Shown here one piece after another: positions 23,701-31,876 of a stretch of 64,000 nucleotides of DNA. The position numbers were made by a program, and so were the translations under genes. Each line of letters starts with the position of its first letter. The stretch's first letter is position 1. Under the pieces are notes generated by a model that saw nothing but the letters and a program-made list of their open reading frames with translations, did no database searches and was not told the DNA's origin. The DNA comes from Parafrigoribacterium_A sp035571875 (GTDB lineage: Bacteria; Actinomycetota; Actinomycetes; Actinomycetales; Microbacteriaceae). Where the stretch lies: contig DATNBR010000090.1 in NCBI GenBank assembly GCA_035571875.1, positions 62,001 through 126,000 of the forward strand. Direction: 5' to 3'.

Positions 23701-24198
23701 GCGGCGGGCGACGCGGCCCAGGATCGAGCGGAATACCTGGCCGACAGCATGGTCTCCGTGCAGCCTCCGCTGTTCTCGATGCCCTCCGAGGTCGAACGGC
23801 TCTACTCGGATCTCTGGGCGACCGGCATCTCCCCCGGCGATCATCCGCTGCGGCACCTCCGTGCCGGCCTCGACACTCGCGGGGTGCTCAGCGCCGCGGC
23901 ACTCGCGGGGGCGGATTCGGGCAGGAGGGTCGAGGTCGGCGGCGTGGTCACCCATCGGCAGCGCCCGCAGACGGCGAGCGGGATCACGTTCATGAACCTC
24001 GAGGATGAGACGGGCCTCGTGAACGTGATCTGCAGCGTCGGCGTGTGGTCACGCTACCGGCGCGTCGCCCGTGATTCCGCGGCGCTCATCGTGCGCGGCA
24101 TGCTCGAGCGCTCCCCTGAGGGCGTCACGAACATCCTCGCCGACCGTTTCGAACCGCTCTCGGTGCCGCTCAGCAGCACCTCACGAGACTTCCGCTAG
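20797..24198 (+). CDS. dnaE2: error-prone DNA polymerase DnaE2
   Basis: A 1133-residue C-family polymerase. The N-terminal PHP domain shows AELHAHSNFSFLDG and LTDHDGFYG. The palm holds RGSAANS and the catalytic aspartates in EPDIDVDFD. GIHSGGMVL, the fingers, the helix-hairpin-helix and an OB fold (GGVVTHRQRP) follow. With ImuA' and ImuB it carries out mutagenic lesion bypass. ATG 20797 lies 13 nt after the imuB stop. Its TAG stop is shared, as the palindrome CTAG, with the convergent aminotransferase. Confidence 0.95.
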   Translation: MGWNNPPIPWSELERGLSGRPPSATSPESENEGPWSRKRTAYEPLPLPDPPAGVPYAELHAHSNFSFLDGASSPEELLEEAARLGLHALALTDHDGFYGAVRLAEAAASYERVGTIFGAELSLGLGAPQNGMPDPEGSHLLVLARQEEGYHRLAGAITSAQLAGGEKGRPVYDLDELSRRADGHWVILTGCRKGRVRQALIEGGRHDGGTAAARQLDELIERFGRDNVVVELIDHGGPLDSAYNDVLAGLAASRELRVVATGNVHFATPERRHLASALAAVRARRSLEELDGWLPASGVAHLRSGTEMAARFARYPGAIETTVELADELSLRLRTARPGLPKQEVPVGHTPMSWLRALVTEAAPVRLPNLDDAGRDRIERELAVIEQKDFPGYFLIVHDIVRFARGRGILCQGRGSAANSVVCYLLDITAVDPLFYRLPFERFLSSTRDEEPDIDVDFDSDRREEVIQYVYAKYGRENAAQVANVIQYRPKFAVRDMAKALGYSPGQQDAWSKQVERWGGAVSSDDHDIPADVVALATQVIKAPRHLGIHSGGMVLTDRPIGEVCPIEHGRMKDRTVLQWDKDDCAWMGLVKFDLLGLGMLSAVQHCFDLVRHSLGEELTLDRIPKEEQGVYDQLCLADAIGVFQVESRAQMGILPRLQPREFYHLVVEIAVVRPGPIQGGAVHPYVRRKRGDEPISYPHPLLEDVLERTLGVPLFQEQLMQIAVAVGGCSLEDADLLRRAMGSKRGQEKIESLRVRLYEGMASNGIVGQDADDIYARIQSFASFGFAESHALSFALIVYASAWLKLHYPAAFLAALLRAQPMGFYSPQTLVADARRHGVEVLRPDILRSGVKAGLEPLSSGVTMPTGDDGCLHREQPPIGPFDGGAHFDPNGHRRDGAFAVRLGLAEVNGIGEDLAERIVVEREANGDYASMGELVRRVGLQTTQLEALATAGAFESLGLSMREAMWAAGDAAQDRAEYLADSMVSVQPPLFSMPSEVERLYSDLWATGISPGDHPLRHLRAGLDTRGVLSAAALAGADSGRRVEVGGVVTHRQRPQTASGITFMNLEDETGLVNVICSVGVWSRYRRVARDSAALIVRGMLERSPEGVTNILADRFEPLSVPLSSTSRDFR

Positions 24199-25433
24199 GC
24201 GAGACCGCGCTCCGCCCGAGCCAGCAGCACACAGGTGCACAGCCCATCGATGGCCTCGCGCACGACCTCGAGCGACGCGAAGCTCGGTGCGATGCGGATG
24301 TTCGAATCGCGCGGATCGTCGTGGTACGGGAAGGTGGCGCCCGCGGCGGTCACCGCGATGCCCGCCTCCCTGGCGAGTTCGACGGCGCGACTCGCGCAAC
24401 CCTCGCCCGCTTCGAGACTCACGAAGTATCCGCCGGTGGGAACCGACCACTCCACCGAGTTGCCGAGGCGCGCGTCCCCCAGCCGTTCAGAGAGGATCTG
24501 CTGCACCGCGTCGAACCTGGGCGCGAGGATGGCGCGGTGCTTCTGCATGAGCGCACGCACCCCATCCGCGTCCCTCAGAAAACGCAGGTGGCGCAGCTGG
24601 TTGACCTTGTCCGGACCGATCGTCTGGGCCGAGAGGTGCCCGCGCAGCCAGGAGATGTTCGCCGGGGACGCGCCGAAGAAGCCGACCCCGCCCCCGGGGA
24701 AGGTGATCTTCGACGTGGAGGCGAAGACGAGCGGACGGTTCGCGTTGCCCGCCTGCTCGGCGAAACCGAGCACGTCGATCACGGGAGCCTCGTCGTCGCT
24801 CAGGTGATGCACCGCGTACGCGTTGTCCCACATCAGCCTGAAGTCGGGTGCTGCAGTGCGCATCGAGACGAGCTCGCGCACCTCCTCTTCGCTGTAGGTC
24901 ACCCCGGTCGGGTTCGAGTACATCGGAACGCACCACATACCCCGGATGCTCGGGTCTGAGCCGGCACGTTCGGCGATGGTCTTGAGGTCGAGACGTCCAT
25001 CCACGAAGGGCACCGGAATCATCCGGATCCCGAGCGCCTCGCAGATGGTGAAGTGGCGGTCGTAGCCCGGGACCGGGCACAGGAAGGCGACGTCACGCCA
25101 CGGACCGTCCCCGTCGGGAACGCCGTGCAGCGTCGCGTTGGCCAGCACGTCGTACATGATCGGCAGGCTCGTCGTGTTCGGGGCGATGAGCTGGTCCACC
25201 GTGATACCGAGCAGCTCGCCGAAGATCGCGCGCAACTCGGGCAGGCCGTCGAGACCACCGTAGTTGCGCACGTCGGTGCCGGAGGCATCGCGGTAGTCGC
25301 CCTCGCCCGGTAGTGACAGCAGCGCGTTCGACAGGTCGAGTTGCTCGGGCGACGGCTTGCCGCGCGTGAGGTCGAGGGTCAGCTTCTTGGCCTGGAGTTC
25401 TCGGTAGCTCTGCTCGAGCGCGGTGTCGGTCAC
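24195..25433 (-). CDS. class I aminotransferase, corynebacterial aspartate aminotransferase type
   Basis: A 412-residue PLP enzyme. GTG 25433 gives the family start VTDTALEQSYRELQAKKLT; the longer frame has no family similarity. LDLTRGKPSPEQL, SNPTG, WDNAY and the Schiff-base lysine in STSKITFPGGGVGFF place it in the group that includes the C. glutamicum aspartate aminotransferase. It would interconvert aspartate and oxaloacetate with 2-oxoglutarate. It follows the helicase gene by 10 bases on the same strand. Confidence 0.85.
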   Translation of the reverse strand: MTDTALEQSYRELQAKKLTLDLTRGKPSPEQLDLSNALLSLPGEGDYRDASGTDVRNYGGLDGLPELRAIFGELLGITVDQLIAPNTTSLPIMYDVLANATLHGVPDGDGPWRDVAFLCPVPGYDRHFTICEALGIRMIPVPFVDGRLDLKTIAERAGSDPSIRGMWCVPMYSNPTGVTYSEEEVRELVSMRTAAPDFRLMWDNAYAVHHLSDDEAPVIDVLGFAEQAGNANRPLVFASTSKITFPGGGVGFFGASPANISWLRGHLSAQTIGPDKVNQLRHLRFLRDADGVRALMQKHRAILAPRFDAVQQILSERLGDARLGNSVEWSVPTGGYFVSLEAGEGCASRAVELAREAGIAVTAAGATFPYHDDPRDSNIRIAPSFASLEVVREAIDGLCTCVLLARAERGLA

Positions 25434-25443
25434 GCGCTTAACG

Positions 25444-27255
25444 TTACCGGCCGGAGCCCGCTCGTTTGCGCAGCAGATCGATCCTCGCCTGCAGCTGGGT
25501 GACGCTCGCCTGAGCGACCGCCGGTCCGCCGCAGATGCGCCGCAGTTCGGCGTGGATGAGAGCGTGCGGTTCACCGCTGATCTTGGAGCGCATCCCCACG
25601 AGACTGTTGAGCAGCGTGCGCTGCTCCTTCAGGGTGCGGTACAGCGGCGGTGGCGGTTCCTCGCCCGCGGCAACGCGCTGCCGCCTGCGCTCCTCGCCGC
25701 GGCGTGACTGCCTCGCCTGTCGCGCCCGCAGGACCTCCCTGACCTGCTCCGGCTCGAGCAGGCCCGGGATACCGATGAAGTCTTCCTCCTCGAGGCTTCC
25801 CGGCTCGGCGCTGAAGCCGAACTCGGTCCCCTCGTAGAGCACCCGGTCGAAGTTCGCCTGCGATTCGAGTGCTTTGAAATCGAACTCGTAGAGGTTGTCT
25901 GCCGAGGCGGACTCCGCGCTGTTCGCTTCTGCGACGAGTTCGTCGTCGAGCGCAAGCAGCAGGTCGCCGCTATCGCGATCGAGCGCGTGGTCCCGCTCGA
26001 GTTCCATCTGGCTGGCGAGGGCGAGAATGCTCGGCACGCTCGGCACGAAGATCGACGCGGTCTCCCCGCGCCGCCTCGTGCGCACGAAGCGACCGATGGC
26101 CTGCGCGAAGTAGAGCGGCGTCGACGCAGACGTCGCGTATACGCCGACGCCGAGCCGCGGGATGTCGACGCCCTCCGAGACCATTCGAACCGCGACGATC
26201 CAGCGATCGCTCGACTTCGAGAATGCGGCGATCCGGTCGCTCGCTGCCTTCTCGTCGGAGAGCACGACGGTGGGCTCCCGCCCGGTGATCGAGTGCAGGA
26301 TGCCGGCGTAGGCTCGCGCGGCGAAATGGTCGGTGGCGATGACGAGTCCGCCGGCGTCGGGAATGGCGGCGCGCACCTCGGTCAGGCGCCGATCCGCTGC
26401 CCGCAGCACCGACGGCATCCATTCGCCCTCGGGATCGAGCGCGGTGCGCCAGGCCTGCGCGGTGACGTCTTTGGTGTCTCCCTCGCCGAGTCTCGCCTCC
26501 ATCTCGTCTCCGGTGCGGGTGCGCCAGCGCACCTTGCCCGCATAAGCCATGAACATGACCGGTCGCACGACGCCGTCCTTGAGCGCCCTGCCGTAGCCAT
26601 AGGAATAGTCGGCGCGCGAGGTGCGGATGCCGTGCTCATCCGGGTAGTAGGTGACGAAGGGAATGGGCGAGGTATCGGAGCGGAACGGCGTGCCCGTCAG
26701 CGACAGTCGCCTCGTGGCGGGTTCGAAGGACTCGCGAATCGCATCGCCCCAGCTCAGCGCATCCCCACCGTGGTGCACCTCGTCGAGGATCACGAGGGTG
26801 CGCGCACCCTCGGTCAGCTTGCGGTGCACGGCGGGCCGGGTCGCGACCTGCGCGTAGCTCACCGCGACTCCGTGGTAGTGCCTGGCCTGCCTGCCGTGAC
26901 TGTTCTTGAAGCCGGGGTCCAATCGGATGCCCACCCGATGCGCCGCATCCGCCCACTGCCGCTTGAGATGTTCGGTCGGCGCGACCACCGTGATGCGATC
27001 GATCGTCTTCCGCGCGAGGAGTTCCGCCGCGAGCCTCAGCGCGAAGGTGGTCTTGCCTGCACCCGGTGTAGCTGCGGCGAGGAAGTCGCGCGGCTCGCGC
27101 TCGAAGTAGGCGTCGAGCGCCTCCTCCTGCCAGGCCCGAAGCTTATCTGCGGTGCCCCGCGCCGCGCGCTCCGGAAAGGCCGGAGAGAGATGCTCCGCTG
27201 CGGAGGTGCCGACCTGGTGGCCGAAGGGAAGCGGAGTACTCACTTGAGAAGACAT
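25444..27255 (-). CDS. SF2 DEAD/DEAH-box helicase
   Basis: A 603-residue helicase. LRAWQEEALDAYF forms the Q-like motif, ATPGAGKTTFALRLA motif I, ILDEVHHGGD motif II (DEVH), SLTGTPFRSD motif III and AQAIGRFVRTRR motif VI. The C-terminal 170 residues are charged, contain an Arg-rich coil and match no domain I know. The layout resembles XPB/RAD25-like or restriction-type helicases that work on duplex DNA. No nuclease or methylase gene is adjacent. Confidence 0.85.
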   Translation of the reverse strand: MSSQVSTPLPFGHQVGTSAAEHLSPAFPERAARGTADKLRAWQEEALDAYFEREPRDFLAAATPGAGKTTFALRLAAELLARKTIDRITVVAPTEHLKRQWADAAHRVGIRLDPGFKNSHGRQARHYHGVAVSYAQVATRPAVHRKLTEGARTLVILDEVHHGGDALSWGDAIRESFEPATRRLSLTGTPFRSDTSPIPFVTYYPDEHGIRTSRADYSYGYGRALKDGVVRPVMFMAYAGKVRWRTRTGDEMEARLGEGDTKDVTAQAWRTALDPEGEWMPSVLRAADRRLTEVRAAIPDAGGLVIATDHFAARAYAGILHSITGREPTVVLSDEKAASDRIAAFSKSSDRWIVAVRMVSEGVDIPRLGVGVYATSASTPLYFAQAIGRFVRTRRRGETASIFVPSVPSILALASQMELERDHALDRDSGDLLLALDDELVAEANSAESASADNLYEFDFKALESQANFDRVLYEGTEFGFSAEPGSLEEEDFIGIPGLLEPEQVREVLRARQARQSRRGEERRRQRVAAGEEPPPPLYRTLKEQRTLLNSLVGMRSKISGEPHALIHAELRRICGGPAVAQASVTQLQARIDLLRKRAGSGR

Positions 27256-27320
27256 TACCCGCCCCCTCTGACACCGCGGGACTGCGCCGCGGTGTCGTCT
27301 GCCCTCGCTAGTCTGGCGGC

Positions 27321-28469
27321 ATGCCCCAGCCGGTCCTCTCCCGCCGCAGCTTGAATCGAGCGACCCTGGCCAGGCAACTGCTGCTCGAGCGCTCCGGTCT
27401 CGACACCCTCGCGGCAGTGGAACACCTTCTGGGGTTGCAGGCGCAGACGCCGCACAGCTGGTATGTCGGCCTGTGGTCGCGGCTGGTCGATTTCGACCCG
27501 CTGGTCGTCGGCCGCGCGCTCGAGTCGCATCGGCTCGTTCGAATCGCCGTGATGCGCTCGACCATCCACCTCGTCTCCGCCCGCGACGCCGTGATGATGA
27601 GGCCGGTGGTGCAGGCCGTCACCGATCGCGCGCGCCATGCCTTCGGTTCGCGCTGGCAGGGCCTCGATCTCGACACGGTCGCCGAGGCCTCGCGAGAACT
27701 GCTCGAGCGGCGCCCGCTCAGCTTCGCCGAACTCGGTTCCGAGCTCCACAAGACTTGGCCAGACCACGACGTGCAGGCTCTCGGCCAGGTGGCGAGAATG
27801 AAGCTCGCCCTCGTGCAGACGCCACCGCGCGGGGTGTGGGGCAAGAGCGGTCTCGCTCGGCACACCACGATCGAATCCTGGCTGCCCGAGCTCGCGGATG
27901 CCGAGCGGATTCCGCGCGGCACGGAGGCCGTCGACGAGATGGTGCTTCGCTACTTCGGCGCCTTCGGTCCGGCGTCGGTGCACGATCTGCAGGCGTGGTG
28001 CGGACTCACGCGACTCAGGGAAGTGGTCGAACGACTCCGTGCGAGACTGAGCGCGTTTCGCGATGAGGACGGCACAGAGCTCTTCGACCTCCCGGACGCG
28101 GCCCGGCCGCACGCAGACACACCGGCACCCGTACGCTTCCTCTACGACTACGACAATGTCCTGCTCTCCTACGCGAACCGCAGCAGGATGACCGGGTACG
28201 ACACCGCCGTGCTCGGCTCGGCGAAGAACGGCATCCTGCCGAACCTCGTTCTCGTCGATGGGACGGTCAGCGCGGCCTGGGCGCTGTCGCGCACCGAAGA
28301 TTCCGCGACCATCGACGTGAGCCTGCTCGGGCCCGTGTCCGCGGCACACCGGCAGCAGCTGTCGGAGGAGGGCGCCGCGCTGGCGAGGTTCCTCGCACCC
28401 GACTCGAACGCGGTGGATGTGCGAATGGTCGACTCGGCTCCCTCAGTTTTGCGCGCCGGCGCAGAGTGA
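27321..28469 (+). CDS. AlkZ-like winged-helix DNA glycosylase (HTH_42 family)
   Basis: A 382-residue protein of the winged-helix DNA-binding family that includes the interstrand-crosslink glycosylases AlkZ and YcaQ/AlkX. The catalytic QxQ motif is present as LLGLQAQTPHSWY near residue 39. The family's TIHLVSARDA and LDYDNVLLS-like segments (here DYDNVLLSYANRSR) follow. It probably excises alkylated bases or unhooks crosslinks. It is divergent from the helicase gene (66 bases) and followed closely by the SGNH hydrolase. Confidence 0.82.
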   Translation: MPQPVLSRRSLNRATLARQLLLERSGLDTLAAVEHLLGLQAQTPHSWYVGLWSRLVDFDPLVVGRALESHRLVRIAVMRSTIHLVSARDAVMMRPVVQAVTDRARHAFGSRWQGLDLDTVAEASRELLERRPLSFAELGSELHKTWPDHDVQALGQVARMKLALVQTPPRGVWGKSGLARHTTIESWLPELADAERIPRGTEAVDEMVLRYFGAFGPASVHDLQAWCGLTRLREVVERLRARLSAFRDEDGTELFDLPDAARPHADTPAPVRFLYDYDNVLLSYANRSRMTGYDTAVLGSAKNGILPNLVLVDGTVSAAWALSRTEDSATIDVSLLGPVSAAHRQQLSEEGAALARFLAPDSNAVDVRMVDSAPSVLRAGAE

Positions 28470-28484
28470 TGCATCGTTGATCGC

Positions 28485-29270
28485 ATGACTCAGCAACACC
28501 CGTGGTCGCGCTACGTGGCGATCGGCGACTCCTTCACCGAGGGCATCGGTGACCCTGAGCCGAAGAGTCCGGGCGGGTTCCGCGGCTGGGCCGACCGTGT
28601 CGCCGAGGTGCTGGGCGAGGCAACGGACGATTTCGCCTACGCGAATCTCGCCATCCGGGGTCGTCTGCTGCAGCAGATTCTCGACGAGCAGATCGAGCCG
28701 GCGCTTCGGTTGCGACCAGACCTCGTCACGATCTCCGCCGGTGGCAACGACATCATCCGGCCGAACACCGATCCGGATGACGTGGCAGAGCGACTCGAGA
28801 CGGGCGTGGCGCGGCTCCGCTCTGACGGCGCGACCGTGGTGTTGTTCAACGGTCCAGACATCGGCATGACGCCCGTGCTCGGCAGGGTGCGCGGCAAGGT
28901 CGCGATCTACAACGAGAATCTGCGCGCGATCGCCGCGCGCCACGACCTCGTCGTCGCGGACATGTGGGCGCTGCGGGAGCTCAAAGACCCGCGGATGTGG
29001 GCGCCGGACCGGCTGCACTTCTCCCCCATTGGCCACAACACGATCGCACGCATGGTTCTCGACGCGCTGGGCGTCGAGAATGACCTCGAACCCTACTCGC
29101 CCGAGCCGCTGCCGCCACGCCCGTGGCGTCAGGCACGGGTCGAAGATATCGGCTGGGCGCGGGAGTACCTTGTGCCGTGGGTGATCAGGCGCATCCGCCA
29201 CCAGTCTTCCGGCGACGGAATCAGCCCGAAGCGCCCGGGTGAGGGCGCGCCATGGACCGGTAGGGACTGA
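28485..29270 (+). CDS. SGNH/GDSL-family hydrolase
   Basis: A 261-residue esterase/lipase-like protein. Block I is VAIGDSFTEG with the Ser nucleophile. Block III is ISAGGNDIIRP with the oxyanion Asn. Block V is DRLHFSPIGHNTIA with the Asp-His pair. The Gly of block II (YANLAIRG) is present. No signal peptide is seen. The acyl substrate is unknown. An 18-bp tandem repeat begins 12 bases after its stop. Confidence 0.88.
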   Translation: MTQQHPWSRYVAIGDSFTEGIGDPEPKSPGGFRGWADRVAEVLGEATDDFAYANLAIRGRLLQQILDEQIEPALRLRPDLVTISAGGNDIIRPNTDPDDVAERLETGVARLRSDGATVVLFNGPDIGMTPVLGRVRGKVAIYNENLRAIAARHDLVVADMWALRELKDPRMWAPDRLHFSPIGHNTIARMVLDALGVENDLEPYSPEPLPPRPWRQARVEDIGWAREYLVPWVIRRIRHQSSGDGISPKRPGEGAPWTGRD

Positions 29271-29282
29271 GCGCCCAGATTC

Positions 29283-29367
29283 GCGACCGAGCAGCGCTTC
29301 CCGACCGAGCAGCGCTTCGCGACCGAGTAGCGCTCAGCGACGGAACAGCGCTCAGCGACCGAACTGG
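29283..29367. repeat. 18-bp tandem repeat between convergent genes
   Basis: About 4.7 copies of GCGACCGAGCAGCGCTTC: 29283-29300, 29301-29318, 29319-29336, 29337-29354 and a partial copy at 29355-29367. The first two copies differ by one base; the later ones diverge. The fourth and fifth copies cover the last codons and the stop of the desaturase. The array seems to have grown outwards from that gene's 3' end into the intergenic space. Confidence 0.85.
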
Positions 29368-30449
29368 GTCGCGGCGGGGCAATCGAAGGGATCGCCGCCG
29401 GCAGCCAGTCCCACGCGGTTGAGGTACTTCACGACGAGCCCGTATGACTCGGTGAGCGTCGTCTCGGTGTAGAGCACCTTGTGCGTGGCGCAGTATTCTT
29501 TCGCGATCTCCTGCGCCTTCGCGAGATGCGGCCTTGGCATGTTCGGGAAGAGGTGGTGCTCGATCTGGTAGTTGAGTCCACCCATGAAGGTGTCCATCAG
29601 CCAGTTGCCCTTGATGTTGCGCGAGGTGAGCACCTGACGGCGCAGGAAGTCGACCTTGCTGTCGTGGGCGAGGATCGGCATCCCCTTGTGGTTGGGAGCG
29701 AAGGTCGCGCCCATGTAGACGCCGAAGACGGCGACCTGAACGCCCACGAAGGCGAAGGCCATGCCGAGCGGCAGGAAGAGGAAGATCACGGCGAGGTACG
29801 CGCTGATGCGGGTGACGAGCATGGTGATCTCGAGCCAGCGCTTGTCGACCCGGCCGTGACCGAAGACCGTCTTGAATCCGAGGATGTGCAGGTTGATGCC
29901 CTCGAGCATGAGCGCGGGAAAGAACAGGTAGCCCTGGCGTTTGGTGGCCCAGGCATAGAGTCCACGCGCCTTCGCGGCGTCCTCCGGCGTGAACGAGACG
30001 AAGTCGCGCTCGATGTCGGGGTCCTTGCCGAGGATGTTCGGGTTGGCGTGGTGCCTGGAGTGCTTCGTCATCCACCACGAGTAGCTGATGCCCACGAAGA
30101 GATTGGCGAGCGTCCGGCCTGCGAGGTCATTGGCCTTGCCGGAGGTAAACACCTGGCGATGCGCTGCCTCGTGCGCGAGGAAGGCGTACTGGGTGAGGAT
30201 GATGCCGAGCGCGCCCGCGATGAGCAACTGGTACCAGCTGTCACCGAGCAGCACGAAACCGGCGATCGCCCCACCCAGAGCCAGGGTGAGGATGCTGAAC
30301 ATCGTCAGGTAGAAGCCGGTGCGACGTCGAAGCAGTCCGGCGTCGCGCACGGTGCGCAGCAGCGCCGAATACTCGGTGGTCGGATTGACCGAGCTTCCCC
30401 CCGGACGGGTGCGGGTCAGTGTGACAACAGGAGCGGCAGAATCGGCCAC
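29352..30449 (-). CDS. membrane fatty acid desaturase
   Basis: A 365-residue di-iron desaturase. The three histidine boxes are HEAAH, HSRHH and QIEHH, and four hydrophobic spans flank them. A conserved Gln replaces the first His of the third box, as in acyl-lipid and front-end desaturases. It would introduce a double bond into membrane acyl chains, probably for cold adaptation. GTG 30449 is the start. Its last codons are embedded in the 18-bp tandem repeat. Confidence 0.9.
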   Translation of the reverse strand: MADSAAPVVTLTRTRPGGSSVNPTTEYSALLRTVRDAGLLRRRTGFYLTMFSILTLALGGAIAGFVLLGDSWYQLLIAGALGIILTQYAFLAHEAAHRQVFTSGKANDLAGRTLANLFVGISYSWWMTKHSRHHANPNILGKDPDIERDFVSFTPEDAAKARGLYAWATKRQGYLFFPALMLEGINLHILGFKTVFGHGRVDKRWLEITMLVTRISAYLAVIFLFLPLGMAFAFVGVQVAVFGVYMGATFAPNHKGMPILAHDSKVDFLRRQVLTSRNIKGNWLMDTFMGGLNYQIEHHLFPNMPRPHLAKAQEIAKEYCATHKVLYTETTLTESYGLVVKYLNRVGLAAGGDPFDCPAATQFGR

Positions 30450-30578
30450 GATACCTCTATTCGACGGGATGACTTCCCAGCCAAACGAGTGAAGCGTGTG
30501 GTGAGACCTGCGCTCCGGATACTGCCGACTCTAGCGAGCTTCGCTGTGAATGACGTGAAGGTTATACGTTCCGTCGTA

Positions 30579-30596
30579 CATTCCCGCAGGGGAATG
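30579..30596. other. short inverted repeat between dac and desaturase genes
   Basis: CATTCCC-GCAG-GGGAATG, a perfect 7-bp stem with a 4-nt loop, lies 28 bases after the carboxypeptidase stop and 130 bases before the desaturase start. No U-tract follows on either strand. It could be a weak terminator or an operator; the rest of 30450-30623 shows nothing clear. Confidence 0.4.
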
Positions 30597-30623
30597 AACA
30601 CGGGCGACAACGCCAGGAACGGA

Positions 30624-31847
30624 TCAGCCGAGCAGCAGCGCCGGGTTGGTGAGACGCCAGAGGGCACCCGGGTCAGCGATGGGTTTCTCGAGCGTCAGCG
30701 GCACCGAGATCGTCTCCTGGCCCACGGTGAAGGCGACCGAACCGACCCTCGTGCCAGCCCGCGTGAGCGTGACCGGGGTGGTGGTGACGGTTCTCGCGAT
30801 CGGGGTACTCCCCCACACCAACACCGAGCGGTCGGCGGTGGCGACGGCTTTCGACGTCGACTTCCACGGCGTCGAATACGAAGCGAAGCTCTGGCCCTTC
30901 CTCGTCAGCGTCACGTCGTGGAATCCCCTCTTCGCCGTGGCGATCAGGGAGCGCACGGCGATGTCGAGCGTCGGATGGTCGACGCCGCCGAGTGCGACGC
31001 CCACCATGGTGACGGTGTGCGAACCGACGGTGAACTCGGTCGAGAAGAGCAGGCACGCGCCGGCCTCGTCGAGCGTGCCCGTCTTGATACCGTCGACCCC
31101 GCCGTGGCCCAGGAGCTTATTGGAGTTCTTGATGTCGCCGACGCCGGGGATCGATATCTCCCGGGTGGAGACGATGTCCGCGACGACCGGGTTCGCGAGT
31201 GCGAGCTTGCCGAGAGCCACGAGGTCGCTCGCTGTGCTCTGGTTGCCCGGGTTCATGCCGGTGCTGTCGAGCAACGTGGTGTGCCTCATGTCGTGAGCGG
31301 CGAGCCAGGTCGCTGCTGCAGTGAGGAAGTTCTTCTGCGATCCGAAGGCCCAGGTCGAATACGACTCGGCATAGTTGTTCGCCGAGGCGATGAGCATGAC
31401 CTGGTTCACCTGCAACTGACTGAGTACCATTCCGGCGCGCACCGGCTTCGTCGTGCCGTTTCTGTCGCGGTACGCCTTCACAAGCGCGGCATCCTGAGCG
31501 CTGAAGGTGATGGCCGGTCCGGGTTGGCCCTCTGCGAGCGGTTTGGCGCCCAACACGACGAGGCTCGTGATGACCTTCGTGATGCTCGCGATCGACCGCG
31601 GCTCGTCGCTGCCACTCGTCGCGAGTGTGCCGGAGAAACCCACGGCGCCGATCGCGCTCGCACCGAATCCCGGCCAGCTCAACTGCGCAGCGGGTTGCGT
31701 CTCGGAGACCGCCGGCTGCACCTGGGCCGCCACCGGTGTGATCGGTGCGAGAAGGGTCAGCGGCAGGTACAGACCCGTCGCGAGCACGACCGCGGCGCCC
31801 GTGGCGACCGCGAGTCGTCTCAGCGCATACTTCGGTCGCGGATTCAC
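30624..31847 (-). CDS. D-alanyl-D-alanine carboxypeptidase (peptidase S11)
   Basis: A 407-residue penicillin-binding protein of the DacA type. An Arg-rich start and hydrophobic segment (LAVATGAAVVLATGLYLPLT) make the membrane anchor or signal. The catalytic motifs are SITK, SAN and KTG (DGIKTGTLDEAG). It trims the terminal D-Ala of peptidoglycan stem peptides outside the membrane. GTG 31847 was chosen because the frame upstream runs through the neighbouring methyltransferase out of register. It follows that gene by 29 bases. Confidence 0.92.
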   Translation of the reverse strand: MNPRPKYALRRLAVATGAAVVLATGLYLPLTLLAPITPVAAQVQPAVSETQPAAQLSWPGFGASAIGAVGFSGTLATSGSDEPRSIASITKVITSLVVLGAKPLAEGQPGPAITFSAQDAALVKAYRDRNGTTKPVRAGMVLSQLQVNQVMLIASANNYAESYSTWAFGSQKNFLTAAATWLAAHDMRHTTLLDSTGMNPGNQSTASDLVALGKLALANPVVADIVSTREISIPGVGDIKNSNKLLGHGGVDGIKTGTLDEAGACLLFSTEFTVGSHTVTMVGVALGGVDHPTLDIAVRSLIATAKRGFHDVTLTRKGQSFASYSTPWKSTSKAVATADRSVLVWGSTPIARTVTTTPVTLTRAGTRVGSVAFTVGQETISVPLTLEKPIADPGALWRLTNPALLLG

Positions 31848-31876
31848 CAGCCCATGATAATCGGGGGTAGAACGGC

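Noticed and set aside
29283..29367. CRISPR-like array
   Set aside because: The 18-bp units are directly adjacent with no spacers, so this is a simple tandem repeat. No cas gene is near.
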